This document shows positions 44,742 to 57,225 of a stretch of DNA of 64,000 nt, in pieces. Under the pieces are notes generated by a model. That model was not told where the DNA came from, searched no databases, and was given only the letters and a program-made list of their open reading frames with translations. The translations under genes were made by a program, and so were the position numbers. Position 1 is the stretch's first letter. Each line of letters opens with the position of its first letter. This DNA is from Chromera velia (taxonomy: Eukaryota; Sar; Chromeraceae): NCBI GenBank assembly GCA_018398765.1, contig JAHBMJ010000742.1:1-64000 (forward strand), written 5' to 3'.

Positions 44742-47505
44742 TAAAGAGACAAACAGACAGGCTTCCATCGAGCGACTTTATGCTCTATATGCCGCTTGAG
44801 TGTGTGAAGAAATATGTGCATGCATGAAGGCGTGAACTTACGTGTGTATCTATGAAGGCATGCATGCACGCAACAAACGTATGCATGCAGGTGTTGAACC
44901 CGATCGTCTCGACTGTCCTCTACCTGACCCCTGAGGGCATTGGAGGGCCTTCTCTGGTCACGGACCTCCCCTTCAGAGACGATCGGGGGATGAGGGTGGA
45001 GAGACTGGCGGAGAGGGGGTGGATGACGCTGCCGAGGGAAAATCGTTTGACCGCGTTCAGGTCAGTCACTTCGTTTGGCGGAAGGAAGAAAGGAAGCAAA
45101 AAGAGGGCATGTCGACATGAAGACACAATTTTCCATTTCCTGCGCTAATGTTTGTCTGTCTTCTTCTGCTCTCCTCCCTTCCTCGCATGAGATTGAGAGG
45201 CTTGGTCCTTCTTTCTTTCCCTCTTTCCTTCATTTTCCTTCCTTTGTCTTCTTTTCAGCTTCTGTTCGCACCACTTGTCCAATTGATTTGCTTTCTTAGG
45301 TTTGCATTATTGTGCCGTCTTTCCCTTCCTCTCTTGTCTTCTTTTCAGCTTGTGTTCGCACCATTCATGCAGAGTTTTGTTTCCTTTCCTCGACTGTTTG
45401 CTTTTGTTTTGTGTTTCTGCTTTGATCGCATGTTTCTTGGATGAGGTGAATGGTACTTCGACTCTATTACTCCGATATGCGCTCTTTTTAGTGTCACTTT
45501 CTCGCCTCTTCTGTTTCATCGCCCTTCGTCACCTCAATGGACTCATCTCCTTTCTTTCTTTTCTTTCTTTCTTTCTTTCTTTCTTTCTCGTTCTTTTTTT
45601 TTTTTTCTTTCTTTCTTTCTTTCTTTCTTTTCTTTCTTTCTTTCTTTCTTTCTTTCCTTCCTTCCTTCCTTCCTTCCTTTCTTCCTTCCTTCCTTCCTTC
45701 TTTCTTTCTTTCTTTCTTTCTTTCTTTGCTTCCTTCCTTCCTTCCTTCTTTCTTTCTCTTTTCTTCTCACAGAGGGGATCTTCTTCACGGCGTCATTCCG
45801 GGCAGAGGCGTGGCCCCTCTATACCGAGTCCTCAGGGACCTGCAGACTTGTGATCTGCTTGACGAGAAGGCTAACAAGGGGGGAAAAGAGGGAGAAGGAA
45901 AGAAAAGGAAAAGGCCAGAGGAGTCTTCCCCAGCCTCGTCGTCATCGGAAGAGGAAGAACAAGAAGAGACCACAGGCAAAGACATAAATGGAGGAAAGAA
46001 AAAGAGAACGTTTCCAGAAAAGCAAAACGAGAAGATTCTTAAGTTGAAGTCGATTGAGGATGCCCTCAAAAGAACGGGGCAGGTGCGTCCGTCATGCAGC
46101 AAAAAGAAGAAGAAGAATTTTTTTGTTGCTGCTGCTGTTGTAGTGGTGGTGGTAGTGTTTCTGTTCATTGGGTCTGTTGGTTGTTACTAATTGGATTTCT
46201 ATTAGCGTTCCAAAAATGAAATCATTGGCCCGTTGACGAAATGTCCTTTCTCTGTATGGAATTGGGACGAAACAACTATTAGATAACCATGCAAACAGAA
46301 TGAAAAATGCGATCCTTTGGAAGGAACCCGACGCACTGACTAAGTGTGAGGGCTGGAAGAGAAGACCGCCCTCTTCCTTGACTTCGTATGTGCCAACCGA
46401 CTTATCTCAAGAGAAGCAAGAAGAAGTGAAGAGAAGAATAGCAAAGAAGACAGGGAGAGAGAGAAGGAAAGAGAAGAGAGGAGAGGAGGAGAGATGGGAA
46501 GCGAGAGATGGAAAAGGGAAGAGAGTGCTGTTCTTTGATGTTTGATCTTCTTTTTTGTTTCCGTGCCGTTTTCTTTCAGTCACTCATATTAATTCTCAAA
46601 AGATACCTCTAGGAGGGTATTGCAAGTTATCGATCATAACACTCCCCTTTAATTTCCCTGCAACCCCATCCATCCATCCATCCATCCATCCATGCAGACG
46701 AATTCCACCGCCAAGGGACCCATCAGGAGAGTCACACTGATGGTCGCCTTCTGGGCCCATGTACCCCGGCGCCCCTACCAAGAAGGCATGCCGGGGTCCG
46801 CCCAGAGCTTTCCCTTTCCTGTGGACGCCGCAACACCCAGAGGAAACCATAAATGGCCCTTTCTCTTTTATGCAGGTGAGAGGCGTGAAAAGACACGTGC
46901 ACGCTGTTTGGTCAGAAGGGAAAAACATACGGCTGCCTCTCCTTTCTGCGAGAGGAGGATACCATAGATTGATTTTAATTAATACACATGCAGCTGGCCG
47001 GACGTTCTGTTCCTTCCACGTAGAGACTTTGATCGATCCGGCATGATTCCGACTTTCCGTAGATCCGTTGTTCTTCTTCTCACTGGAATGAATCTGCAGG
47101 CACTCCGAAGGGGGTTCTTCAGGCATGATATTTGCTAGGATATTTGATGCTTCTATGTGTGTGTATATATGCATATGTGTGGTTTTTGTGCATGCTACGA
47201 ATCGGTATTTGTATGTTACATCGACCATGAATAAATTTGCAGACGCATCGAAGGAGATCCCTCGACTGGCAGAGGAGTGTGCGAGGCACTCACCCGGTTC
47301 GCCTGGGCAAGTCTTCCCAGTGAGTCCTGTGTGGGAAGCCTTGGCTCCGTCTCCTTCTGCCTCTTCGATGACGACTTCAAAGGCTGCAGGGGGACAGAAG
47401 GGGCAAGATGGAAGTCAGACGGCAAGGGGCCTAAAAGAAGTGAAAAAGGGAAAACAGAAAGCTAGTCAACTCCCTCACTACAATGAGTGCTTTCAAGGGT
47501 TTTAA
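41877..47505 (+). CDS. 2-oxoglutarate/Fe(II)-dependent oxygenase with helical N-terminus, 7 exons
   Basis: A non-heme iron oxygenase of the double-stranded beta-helix fold. Exons: 41877-42664, 42999-~43281, 43822-43965, 44891-45060, 45773-46082, 46698-46875, 47243-47505; about 711 residues. The N-terminal ~260 residues are helical and TPR-like (AFRALYHLGRCQLM, SLAHSRLALLLCQAG). Then come FWTEHRYDVERSSYFSYLH, SAEWWVHCRPHQSGHQFHFDSENEG (iron ligands His380, Asp382), STVLYLTPEGIGGPSLVTD, GDLLHGVIPGRG (His467, 2OG-binding Arg473), RRVTLMVAFW and a C-terminal YNECFQGF. An acidic Lys/Glu insert follows the second His. All junctions agree in phase except exon 2 to 3: the join that best preserves the protein would need a non-canonical boundary, and an N at 43426 lies in that intron. 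Substrate unknown. An upstream exon is possible. Confidence 0.8.
43408..43437. other. Poly-G run with an unresolved base
   Basis: A run of over 20 G contains the single N of the window at 43426. It lies in oxygenase intron 2 and marks uncertain local sequence. Confidence 0.9.
44139..44760. repeat. ~620-bp (ACAG)n tetranucleotide array
   Basis: CAGA units with scattered variants (AAACAG, GGACAG, ATAAACAG) fill most of oxygenase intron 3 (43966-44890). Frames reading Ser-Val-Cys-Leu on the minus strand are artefacts of this array. Confidence 0.95.
45543..45765. repeat. (CTTT)n / (CTTC)n array
   Basis: A pyrimidine tetranucleotide array just before the acceptor at 45771-45772. It may extend the polypyrimidine tract of oxygenase intron 4. 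It is not coding. Confidence 0.92.
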
Positions 47506-47546
47506 GCATTTGGGTCATTTCAACTAGAATATGTATGTAATCTAGA

Positions 47547-47864
47547 TACAGTCTATCCATCGGCTTGCAAGGATCGACATAATACTGCGATTAATTGGCA
47601 TGCTGATTTCGAGCTATTAATGTTTAGCTCGGCGTGTATGCGAAGCTTCACTCTCCGAAGGTTTTTTGCATGCATACATTTTTTGTATATCGTTTAATTA
47701 GCATGTATTCGATAAATTCCAATTGAATCAGACAGCAGCCTGTTGGATTGTACTGGATTATGGTAGATTGACCATATGCTCCTACCGACACATTTGTGCA
47801 TAGACAACATAAGATCTCAGCTGTTGGAAGAGACTTTCAAATTCCTAGAATCTCCATTATAGAT
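47547..47864 (+). repeat. Left 318-bp direct terminal repeat
   Basis: From TACAGTCTATCCATCGGC to ATTATAGAT. It matches 61402-61719 over equal length with about 21 differences and no indel. It lies 42 bp after the oxygenase stop codon. Confidence 0.85.
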
Positions 47865-47899
47865 TCTTTTTCCGGGTCGGCTCCTTGCCTTGAACCTTA

Positions 47900-49264
47900 G
47901 AATTGTATAGACCGTCACATGCATGCAGTGAAGTCCAGTCTCTCTGCTGTCCCTGTAGACTGATTCTTAGGCACTTGAGGGACTCAGAGATGTACAAGTC
48001 AGTGAAAGAACGGCTTGGTCAGGTGGAAGTGGAAGAGGCGCCCCCGGATACGGGGAGAATGGTTGAGCCAAGGAAGAGGATCCCAGATAGAATGGTTGTG
48101 AAACCATATCTACCGGGTCATGAGCTGAAGGCGGACGAGGTCATCGTTAATACGTTCGACATAGAGAAGACGGGAATGACAGAATAGGTCCTGGTGAAGA
48201 TGAGGGTGGCAGACGCTGCGAATTTGAAAGCCGTGAACAAGGATGCCCTCGAGTCCTTAATGAAGGTGGAGGTAATAAATAAACAGGCATACGATAGACT
48301 GATTATGCCGTCAAGGAAAATGAAGAAGAGGGGAGAGATAAATGAAAAGGCACATATCGGAATGATGGAAGTGAAGGAAGCATGTGATGAGATGGTCCAG
48401 GGGGTGTTGATGCCAATACTTCAGATGCCGCTCAACGGGGTGTTCTCGAAATCCAGAATGGAGTATATGATGATGTAGAAGGGAATGGAATACAGAGAAT
48501 ACACCCGGAGGCTGACGAACAAAGTGAGGAGTGAGGGGGCTGCATACATTGATGCACACCTGGCTATTGAACATATAGCTGCCAAAGCGGGGGCACAGGT
48601 AGATGTGGCGAGTGAGATGTTGTACTCAGTGGCGGAGATGGTGAAAGAGCATGGAGTCATGGAAATTCATGGGTGGGTTGTTCATCTTTAGGAAGAGATG
48701 AAGAAAACCTGGAGAGGGGGGGTGAGTGGGCCAATGGGTGGGAAACACTCTATGTACCCGACCTGTGACATCCAATCAGGGGGGAACACAGTTGAGGATG
48801 TAAATGTAAATGGCCCTGGGGTGACGGAGAAGGGGATTCCGAACACAGGGGTGGATGTACGCCAGACTGGGGGGAGTGGAATAGTGAACAGAGGGATGAA
48901 TAATGGGAAGAAAGGGGATGGGGGGATTAGTTTGATGGTGTCTAATGGAAACCCAAGAATAAACGGCAATGCAGGGGTGAACGGGGTAGGAGGGAGAGGG
49001 ATGCAAGATGGCTGGGGTAGACAGACAGGGACAGGGTCACCTAAGTGAATGAGGCAGGTAACGCATTCCTCTAAGACTAAGCAGGGGAACACAGACTCGG
49101 GGTTCATGACCCCAAGATCCATGGGGGAGAGAAAAGGAGAGGGTGAACAGATGCGAAAGAGAGCTGTAACACCCTTCAGACCGTCGTCTGCCGGGAGGGA
49201 CAGGCCCACAATAAATGGAATGCAAATCTTCCCCCCTAGGGTAATCGACTTAAAATATTACTAG
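47900..49264 (+). pseudogene. Upstream coding part of the Penelope-like element, unrecognised
   Basis: About 450 codons in one frame, interrupted about four times. The residues are Met-, Lys- and Glu-rich and mostly helical (VNKDALESLMKVEVINKQAY, AHLAIEHIAAKAGAQVDVA). They end in a Gly/Asn-rich tail with repeated GG and NG pairs. I do not recognise a domain. Its position inside the 318-bp repeats suggests it belongs to the element, but it could be a captured or older sequence. Confidence 0.45.
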
Positions 49265-50253
49265 ATGAATTTTAGGGGTTACACATAGGGTATGTTAGTA
49301 TTTAACGTTACCCCTACACTAAAAACCATTTTTTTAGGACTTATTACATTAAATTACTTCAAACAAAGTCAACATCTCATCAGAATGCTCACTGGTTCAC
49401 TTGCAATCTGCAATGAAAGTCTTGTCTCTAGGTAACATCGAGAAAGGGCTCGTAAACTCGTAATCCATAATATATAGTAAAATAGGGTAAACAGCCCCCT
49501 TCCCTGGACCCTCCTTCAAAAAATAAAAGAAAACCGTCATAATGCGATAATCTCATCACTAGACTTCAATCTCAACATCCATAACAACATCAAGTTCCTT
49601 CAAATGATAAGTTTATGAGGAGCTTTTTGAACGCTGTTTTGACTTTTTGCAGCTTATCCTCCTCTATGAACAGATTTTTTCCTTACTAGCCTTTTTTTAC
49701 GACTTTTATATGGTGCAACCAATAAAAAACAATAGCAAGACCAATAGTATTAAGGCAAATTTTGGGCTGCAATAGAACCAGGCTCGCGGCGGCTGTTGTT
49801 GCTCTGCACAGCCTCCCGAGAGAGGCCGAGTAGTCACCTCAACACCTCTTCTATCAGTCTCCCCCCCTCTTTTTACCCCTGAATGATAGGCTGAATCCCT
49901 AGCCTAAATCTCTGATAGCGCCTGATAGGCGCTCAAAAGACTGCAGAAGAAGAGAATTAATAATTTTTATTGTCTTTTATATGAGCTATAGCGGGAAGCC
50001 TTGTGCTTTCTGGAAGATGGGTGACGGCATGCAAGGAAAAAAAATATTGGTGGTCTTTCAAAAGATGCCGTAATCTCGTAATCCGTAATCAGTTGTAAGA
50101 GACATACTATAAAAGGGGGGGTATATGATTATTTTTTCCCGTAATCACACTTAATTTCACCGGATTTAAGCTTTTTAAGATAAACCACGTTCCTTTAGCC
50201 TGAAATGTTTATGTAATCTATGTTTTTATTATATGTTTTGTATGATCTTACCT
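49265..50253. other. AT-rich non-coding part before the LINE
   Basis: No frame of note. GTAATC(T)CGTAATCC motifs recur at about 49455 and 50070. It ends at the left copy of the LINE target duplication. Confidence 0.45.
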
Positions 50254-50293
50254 ATAAAATCTTAATCGTAATTGAAATAGTCGAATACCCTAG
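50254..50293 (+). repeat. Left target-site duplication of the LINE
   Basis: 40 bp starting ATAAAATCTTAATCG and ending GAATACCCTAG. It matches 57248-57287 with one difference. Confidence 0.9.
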
Positions 50294-50781
50294 CACTGAG
50301 GAGTGGTCGGGCTCTGTTTTTCGCGTAGAGGTGCGCGACTGCCAGTAGGTGGGGACGGAAATAGGCAGATAAAGAGAGACCCACACTTTAGCCGGCTCAC
50401 CACGTACACGTGAATTGACTCAATTGAAGGGGGTTCATAATGGGTTCATAATCTGAGGGCCCGGGGCTCTCCATATGGATTAAGGGAGGTTCACACTCTA
50501 ATAGTGGATAAAGGGTAATAAAGGGAGACACACACTGTAATGGGCTTGTTCACACCCTGACGCTGGACGAAGGGACTTCTATCAACACAATCTTGCCCCC
50601 CTCGGGGGGGGGGACGAGGGAAGGTAATCAGAAGAAGCAGAGGGACACCACTCCCCTCCCCCCGTCTATGCGAGTCCCTCTTCAGTGTCCCGTCTCTCAC
50701 GGCTGGTCCTCTATCGCCCATCTCCGTCCGCCTGTCCCCCCTCTCTCATAAGAATGTCCCGCACACCTTGAGACCAACGCG

Positions 50782-52633
50782 TTGCAACACTCGTTTTTGT
50801 GGATGAGTAAAAAGATTGGACACCGTGCCCCCCACACAAGAAAGCAGGAAGGAGCGAAGGGGGCGCAGTCCAGGTGCGTCAGTCACCCCATGAACAGACG
50901 TTCTTCCTCTTCTCCTTCTCACCATGAGTGTGCGAATCTTCTCGGCAAGACAGCTCCACTCTTTGACTCCCTTGACATGTCAATGCCTTCAGCCCCTCCT
51001 CTTTCCTCCCTTTTGCATCACTCCCTTTCTTCACAATCTCCTGACGCTTGCTTTTCCGCCTTGACTCCTTCGAAAACCCCTCCGCTCACTTCTTCTTCCC
51101 TCACTTTCTCTGATAATCTGACCACTCATACGTCTGCTCCCTGTACTAGGCTTGCGGCCTCTTTGCTCGCTTCGCTTACAGGCGCGTCTCTGCCCGCGGG
51201 GGTGGTGCGCAGAAATAGATGGTCGCACCAACGTGAGTAGCCAGTCTACTCAGTCTTTTCCTCACGTTTTTCTCTATCCATCGTCTCTCTCTCCACTTAG
51301 CTCCTACCCTCCTGCATGGAGCTCTTGTCCGGTTTGGGATGGTTTGCCTTCTCTCCTTTCCTCTCCTCTTCCTCATTCTCCAGTCAAGGAATACATTCCG
51401 CTTTCCTCTGTGATTCCTCCCCCTGGCTTCATCCCGATGAGTGGGTGGGACAGTCTGGGGTTCAAAAGTGAGATGACAAGGAAAAAGGCAGCGAGGAGGA
51501 ACAGACGGGCAAAAGATAGAAAAAAAGAAGCAAGAAGAGAATTGAGAAGGGTAAAGGGACAGGTGATTTCTGATGGTGCACTAAATATAGAATGTTTGGC
51601 TTCCCCCTCCCCCTCTTCCTCCCCTTCTCTCTCTCAATCTTGCCCGGGTCCTTTCCCTACCGTCTCTTGTTTGTCTTCAGATTCATATTCTTTTCCTTCC
51701 CCCACCACACCCTCTCCAGCTCGCTCTCTCCCGCTTCTTCCCCCCCCCCCTATGAACTGTACGTATTTGCTGAATGATACATCCTTTCCATGTGTTCCTC
51801 CATGCCTCTCTCTCCCTGTTGCCTCTCAGTCCGACTTTGCTGTTCCTGCTCCTCCTCCACCTGCCTCACTTTCATTTCCCCTCACTCCACCTCCATTGGC
51901 ACCCCCTCCTTTTTGCTTCTCCCTGTCTTCTCTGCCTGTTGTTCAAGCGGCCTGTGGACCAAGCTACGGTGTTCCTCTTGAATCAGGTGCTTCTTTCTTC
52001 TCCTCAGCTTCCTTTCTCCCTCTCCCTCCATCCATCTGTTCTCGTTTAGCTTTTTCCTTCCTATCCCCCCCGCAGAGAGAATATGGAAACGGGGAGCAGC
52101 AGTCGAACAGTCAGGCCTCAGGTAGCAAATTGGGAGATGGGGAGAAAAGTAAACGAAGAAAGAGTTATGATGCAAAGGAGAGAAATGAAAAGGGAGAGAA
52201 AGGCAAGGAAAAGCCCGACAAGCAGGGCTGCAACAGACGGGGGGGGAATGAAGGGAGATGTTATAACTGTAAGGCCTCTGCAGGTGGATGTCGCATGTTA
52301 TCCAGATGCTCATGCACTAGAGGGTCAGAATCTCTCCCAGCAAGACCCTGCGTCAATTGCAACTGTCTTGAAAAGGGGTGCTGCAATAACCCCCTAAATA
52401 GAAAGAGTCTCAAATCTGCCCCTCGACGAGAGCTGCGTGAAGACAGACAACAAGAAAGAGACACCGTAGGAGGAGACATGAGCATGATTTTCTATCTTTG
52501 CCTTCCCCCTCTTCCTCTTCTTTTGTCTCTGATTCTTCCTTCTCTTCTTCTAGATCTTTTGATGACAGGGACGAGGAGGACTGAGCCCTCATTCATGGAG
52601 GCTCACGCTCTTCTGCAAGAATTCGTGCAGTGA
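50782..52633 (+). CDS. LINE ORF1, proline/serine-rich with Cys cluster, frame change
   Basis: Two overlapping frames together span the ORF1 region. The first is 50782-51240 (Ser/Thr/Pro-rich). The second starts at about 51152 in the +1 frame and runs 493 residues to 52633. The second has basic blocks (RKKAARRNRRAKDRKKEARR), long Pro/Ser stretches, and a C-terminal cysteine cluster (CYNCKASAGGC, then CSC, CVNCNCLEKGCC) that may bind nucleic acid in the way CCHC knuckles do in other LINE ORF1 proteins. A frame change near 51150-51240 suggests a one-base indel. The stop TGA at 52631-52633 overlaps the ORF2 frame at GTG 52630. Confidence 0.6.
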
Positions 52634-55600
52634 GGGGCGGAAAAGGAAAGAGAAGGGAATATGATTTCTGGAGAAGGGGCGCTTCCGACTTCGCATGGAT
52701 AAGCGCAGATCAACTAAAGAAAGACAAGAAGCGTCTGGTGTGTGCCTTATGGGCCGGTCGCAGGGAAGCATGCAGACTCAGAAAGTGTGAAGACCGACAA
52801 AAGCGTCATGCAGGTTCTCCTTCCGACCTTCCCCCCCCTGCAGTTGCAGTGTCATCGTCCTCCTCCTCCTCCTCTTCTTCTCTTTCTTCCTCATCCTTCT
52901 CCTCTTCTTCTTTTTCTTCTTCTTCTTCTTCTTCTTCTTCTTCTTCTTCTTTTTCTTCTTCTTCTGCTTCTGTTTCTTTTTCTTCTTCCTCTTCTGCTTC
53001 GACTTCTGCATATGCTTCTGCTTCTGCCCTACCAGTGCGCCCCTCCGCAACCTCTTCAATCCCTCAATGGGTCTTTCAGCCGTCCCCCCCCTCCCTTCTC
53101 TTTTCTTCTGCATCTTCATCCTCTCACAATGTTTTCTCTCCTTCTTACGACGTGAGGTCTGATCTCATGGCTTCAGGAACTTCAAGAAGGAAACTCACAA
53201 TAAAAACGGTAAATGTGGGGGGGCTGGGGTCACGCATATGAAGCAAGGCTCTCAAGCGGTGGCTGGCCGCTTGCCAGGCAGACATTGTGGTGTTGACTGA
53301 AACGAAGTACCCCTCCATGCCCGTAAGAACATCCACTCACACAGGGCATAATTTCGATCACTTTGAGTGCTTGAGAAGGAAAATCAAAGCGGAAGGGTCG
53401 AGAAGGAAAGCCGCAACCATCGGGGAAGCAAGGACAGGGGGTGTATGCATCCTAGTCAGGAATTCTTTACTTCATGAACTGCAGCCAAGGTGGGAGCTGG
53501 TGGGTCAAAATCTAGTCCGTCTGTCAGTGAATGTGCTTTCTCCCTCAGAAGGGGGGGAGTCAGCCACGAGAGTCCTCCATGTCTTTGGTGTGTACTTTCT
53601 ACCTAGAGGGTCTGACCTGAGACAGAGAGACAGGGAGCAAAGAGACAGAGAGAGAGAGGGTGTGATCGATGCACTGTGTCAGGTACCTCTTGAGGATTTG
53701 CGTATCCTGGTTGGGGACATGAATGGCAAGCTGGGGACTCGGGTGCCGGAAGGGCTGACTTGGGAAAGAATGCTATATCCCACTGATGAAAGCAGAAAAG
53801 AGAACGAAGTTAATGCTTGCAAGCCCTCTCGATTGTGAGCCTGCAGCTATAGCAGTTAACCTGACGAGCAAGGGAATTGGCTGATCCGTCTTTGTGAACG
53901 CTCTAACTTAATTCCTCTCCACGGTCTGTCCTTGAAATGTGAGAGGCGGGGTGTTGATGTCTCCTTTCCGGGCCCGTGCACCTTTTTTAAAGCAGGAGAA
54001 GAAACAACAGCGATTGATCACTTTTTTGTAGATCTTTTTCTTTTGACAGCCTGGTCCTCTGCCACTTCAAACCTGGAAGCTGACTTTGCCCCTCAACATG
54101 TTGTTCTTTCTCTTTCTTTTTTTCTTGATTCATCTCCTCCTCCTATGTCTTCTGATCCTCCGTATGCCCCCACGGGCGAAAAGAATTTCTCTTTTCTCCC
54201 CCCTCTCCTCACTGTTAATAGAGCTTCCTCGGTGACTGATGATGAAGTGATTCCTCTCGCCAGAGCGGTCCTACCGTTTTCTGAGACGGTTTTTCCCGGC
54301 CTGTTTGACAGAGGGGTAAACGAACTGCGTGAAGGAGATCAAGTTGTTTCCCCTATCCTACCTCCCCCTGACCCACCACCCCTTCTCCCACAACCACCTC
54401 CTCCTCAGAATGCTCCCCCCCCCAACTCCCTCAGCAAGGCTTCTTATCGTGACCAATTGGAATAGTTGGGTCTTTCCTGGGAAGAAAGGCTGGCAGACAG
54501 CAAAGTGGGTGCAGTGGTAGACGGGGGAAAGGCATCTAAGAAGAGAAGACAGTCTGGGAGAAAGTAGAGCACCCGTCAGGCTTGGTGGGACCCTCAATGC
54601 CGCCTGATTCATTTGAAGGTGAAGGAGGCAGAGGAAAAGGCAAGACATGTTCCGAACCCTTCTCACCTTCTGCGAAAAGAATATGTCAAACTGAGAAGGG
54701 AAAAAGCTCGACTGTTTGCAGCAAAAAAGAGTAAGCTCGAGCAACAAACAGCAGAGAGACTAGCTAGAGAAGCAGCAGTTGACCCCTCGAAAGTTTGGCA
54801 ATGGAACAGGAAAATCAAAACACAGAGGGGAGGGGATAATAATAAACCCGCTACATCTTCCTTCACTCAGTTCTGGACTGGGGTCTTCGATGGCCCTGGT
54901 CTTCTGCCTGCACCTGTTGGTCTGGCCTTCCCCCCTCCTTCTCAGCCCGCCTTCTTTATACACATGATTGAGGAAACACTGAAAAGAATTGACCCAAAGA
55001 AGGCGTTGGGTTTAGATGGGGTTGGCCCCTGTCACCTCTCGTTATGTTTTGGTTTTTCTCCTCTCTCCCGCTTGCTGCTCTTTGTCTTTTTCAATTTGTT
55101 TCACCTTTTTTCTTTTTGGTCTGAACGCTGGAATGTGTTGCACATTACTCCCATCCTCAAGGGCCCGCCGAGTCTCGACTGTAATAAATGGCGCCCGATC
55201 CATATTGTGGGGCTTCTGGATAAGATTTTTGCTTTATTGATGGACTCAAAGATCAGGAAAGAGGTGAAAATTGACGAAAGGCAGCTCGGCTTCAGACAGG
55301 GGATAGGGACAAGGGAGGCCTTCGCTGCTCTGTCTTCGTTAATTCTCAGCTCCAAAAACAAGAAGAGCCCTCTGATTGCCACGTTTGTTAATTTCAGCAA
55401 GGCGTTTGATACAGTTCCTCGGGTCAAAATGTTAGAGAGGCTCAGGGAGGAAGGGGTAAGCCAAGCCGATGTTTGGATAATTCATTCGATGTATAGTCAG
55501 GTGAAGGCTCAGGTGGATGGGGCAACAGAATGCTTTCCAGAAGGCGGAGGAGTGAAACAAGGCGATCCTCTCTCTCCTCTCCTCTTTCTTCTTTTTATCA

Positions 55601-57096
55601 ACAATCTGCATAAGTCTGTCAGCTCCGATAATGAAAACAGGAATCAAAACTCGGCTGGGGATACTGATAGAGAGACTCCTGTCAGACTGTCTGACATTTT
55701 AATCGAAAGCATCGGGTACGCTGACGACCTTGTTCTGTTTGCCTACAGTGCTTCAGACTTGCAGAAATGTCTGTCTCGCCTCGAAGACTATTGTAAGGAG
55801 CACGGCCTGAAGGTGAATTTAAAAAAGATAAAAGTTATGCGTCTCTCCTCCCCCCACCCCGACCTAGTGCCCTGGACCCCTTTTCTTTATGAAGGTAGAC
55901 CAGTGGAAGTGGTAAGTAAATATAAGTATTTGGGCAACTGGGTTTTTGAGGGTGGGGACCTTAGCAAGACAGTCGAAGCCCGCATTGACGCGGCAGAGAA
56001 GGCATTGGAGGCTGTGTTTGGTACTCTCTCTTCTTTGGGCTTTGTTTCTTCCTTTTCTAAAATTACTTTGTTCAAGGCCCTCTGGCTGCCAGTCGCGCTG
56101 TATGGACTGGAAACGATCCCGCTGAGAAAGACAGATATTGCTTGCCTCGATGCTTTACAATTACGTTCAACTTTTGTTCGATGTTGTTTTGGTCTCTCTT
56201 ATCACTCCTTTGTTTCGCTTTCCCTTCTTTCTCTCTCTCTTGAGCCATTCAGTTCTCTACTTGGTAAGCTGAGTGGAGGCTTCATCCAATGCATCAAATC
56301 GATTGACCGTGCTCTACCTTGGGCAGTGTGGAATGAGTGCTTGGCTGGCTCGTGCGAACCCTTCGTTAAGACAGTAAAATGGCTGGCCATTCCATTAGAT
56401 TGCTCCCTTTTGTGGCCTCCATTACCGAGCACGGTGGGGAATAAGTTTAAAAGGAAGGGCAAAGGCAGAAGGAAAAGGGCGGCGAAAAAGATCGTGGAGG
56501 GTGCCTGGCTGTTCGAATGGTTCAAAAAAGAAACTAGGAACGTTAGAGACAGAGACAGAATTTTCCTCTGCCTTGCGAATCTCTCCCCTTTCCAGTCAGA
56601 GAATCCGACCAGACAGCGTTTGGCCATGCACGTTCTGTGTGAAAGGAAATGGCGTCTGAGAAGTGAAATGATAGAGTGCAGTGTTGAACCTCTGCCAAAG
56701 AGCCTGCTGCAGTCCTCTGCAGGCTTCCGTACGCTTTTCAGGGCTCTCACAGGGGGGGATATAGATAGAACCCAACCAAAACGGCTGTATGATAAATGTT
56801 TGTCCCTCTCGCATATGATCAGAGATGAGGTTCATGTCCTGACGGAGTGTAAAGACACAGAAAGAGAACGGAACAGGCTGAAAGAACGGTACGAAATTGC
56901 AAAGCAGAGAGCGCCCATTGACATAAGAATACAGATTGCACAACGCGTTGCAGGTGAAACCGAGAAGGGCACTTCTGATAATGAGAAAAAAATGAAGGAT
57001 ATGGTGTTGCTGTTGTGCACAATCCTGCCTAGAAGCGGTTCCAAAGCTATAGCCGACTGTCTCAAGAAGGTCCATTCTGTCGATAAGGCAAGTTGA
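52630..57096 (+). pseudogene. LINE ORF2: endonuclease and reverse transcriptase with five in-frame stops
   Basis: One continuous frame encodes, in order: a charged leader, a serine run from TCT/TCC repeats (about 52850-52990), an AP-type endonuclease (TVNVGGL, IVVLTETK, GGVCILVRNSL, ILVGDMNGKLG, AIDHFFVD) and a reverse transcriptase (KALGLDGVGPCHL, ITPILKG, WRPIHIVGLLDKIF, FVNFSKAFDTV, GGGVKQGDPLSPLLF, IGYADDLVLFA). A C-terminal Cys/His segment (CLSLSHMIRDEVHVLTEC) follows. Stops lie at 53239, 53836, 53857, 54463 and 54565; the last 827 codons, with the whole RT, are open. No frameshift is needed anywhere in ORF2. It is inactive as it stands if the standard code applies. Confidence 0.9.
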
Positions 57097-57225
57097 GGCG
57101 AATCAATCCGACTGGCATGCAGGCTTCCTTACCCCCCCCCCCTCATGAATGTATGCTCTGGGTTGTCCTCAAAGCCTTGTTAGTGGCTTGGGATTTGGTG
57201 TCACTAAATCTAGGATTTAATCCTC

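Noticed and set aside
43985-44770. Long minus-strand frames of repeating Ser-Val-Cys-Leu
   Set aside because: They come from the (ACAG)n array in an oxygenase intron, which stays open in several frames.
45536-46190. 217-residue frame starting in the CTTT array
   Set aside because: Its first half is microsatellite; only the part from 45773 is a real exon, and it ends at the donor at 46082.
46300-46545. Additional oxygenase exon (Lys/Arg/Glu-rich, ending RVLFFDV)
   Set aside because: The exons at 46082 and 46698 join in phase without it, and it lacks matching splice edges.
52849-53000. Functional poly-serine domain
   Set aside because: It is a TCT/TCC microsatellite within the LINE frame; an equally long Lys/Arg frame exists on the other strand.
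52630-57096. Reassigned stop codons explaining the in-frame stops
   Set aside because: All three stop types occur in the LINE frame, while the host genes end normally at TGA and TAA, so ordinary decay is simpler.
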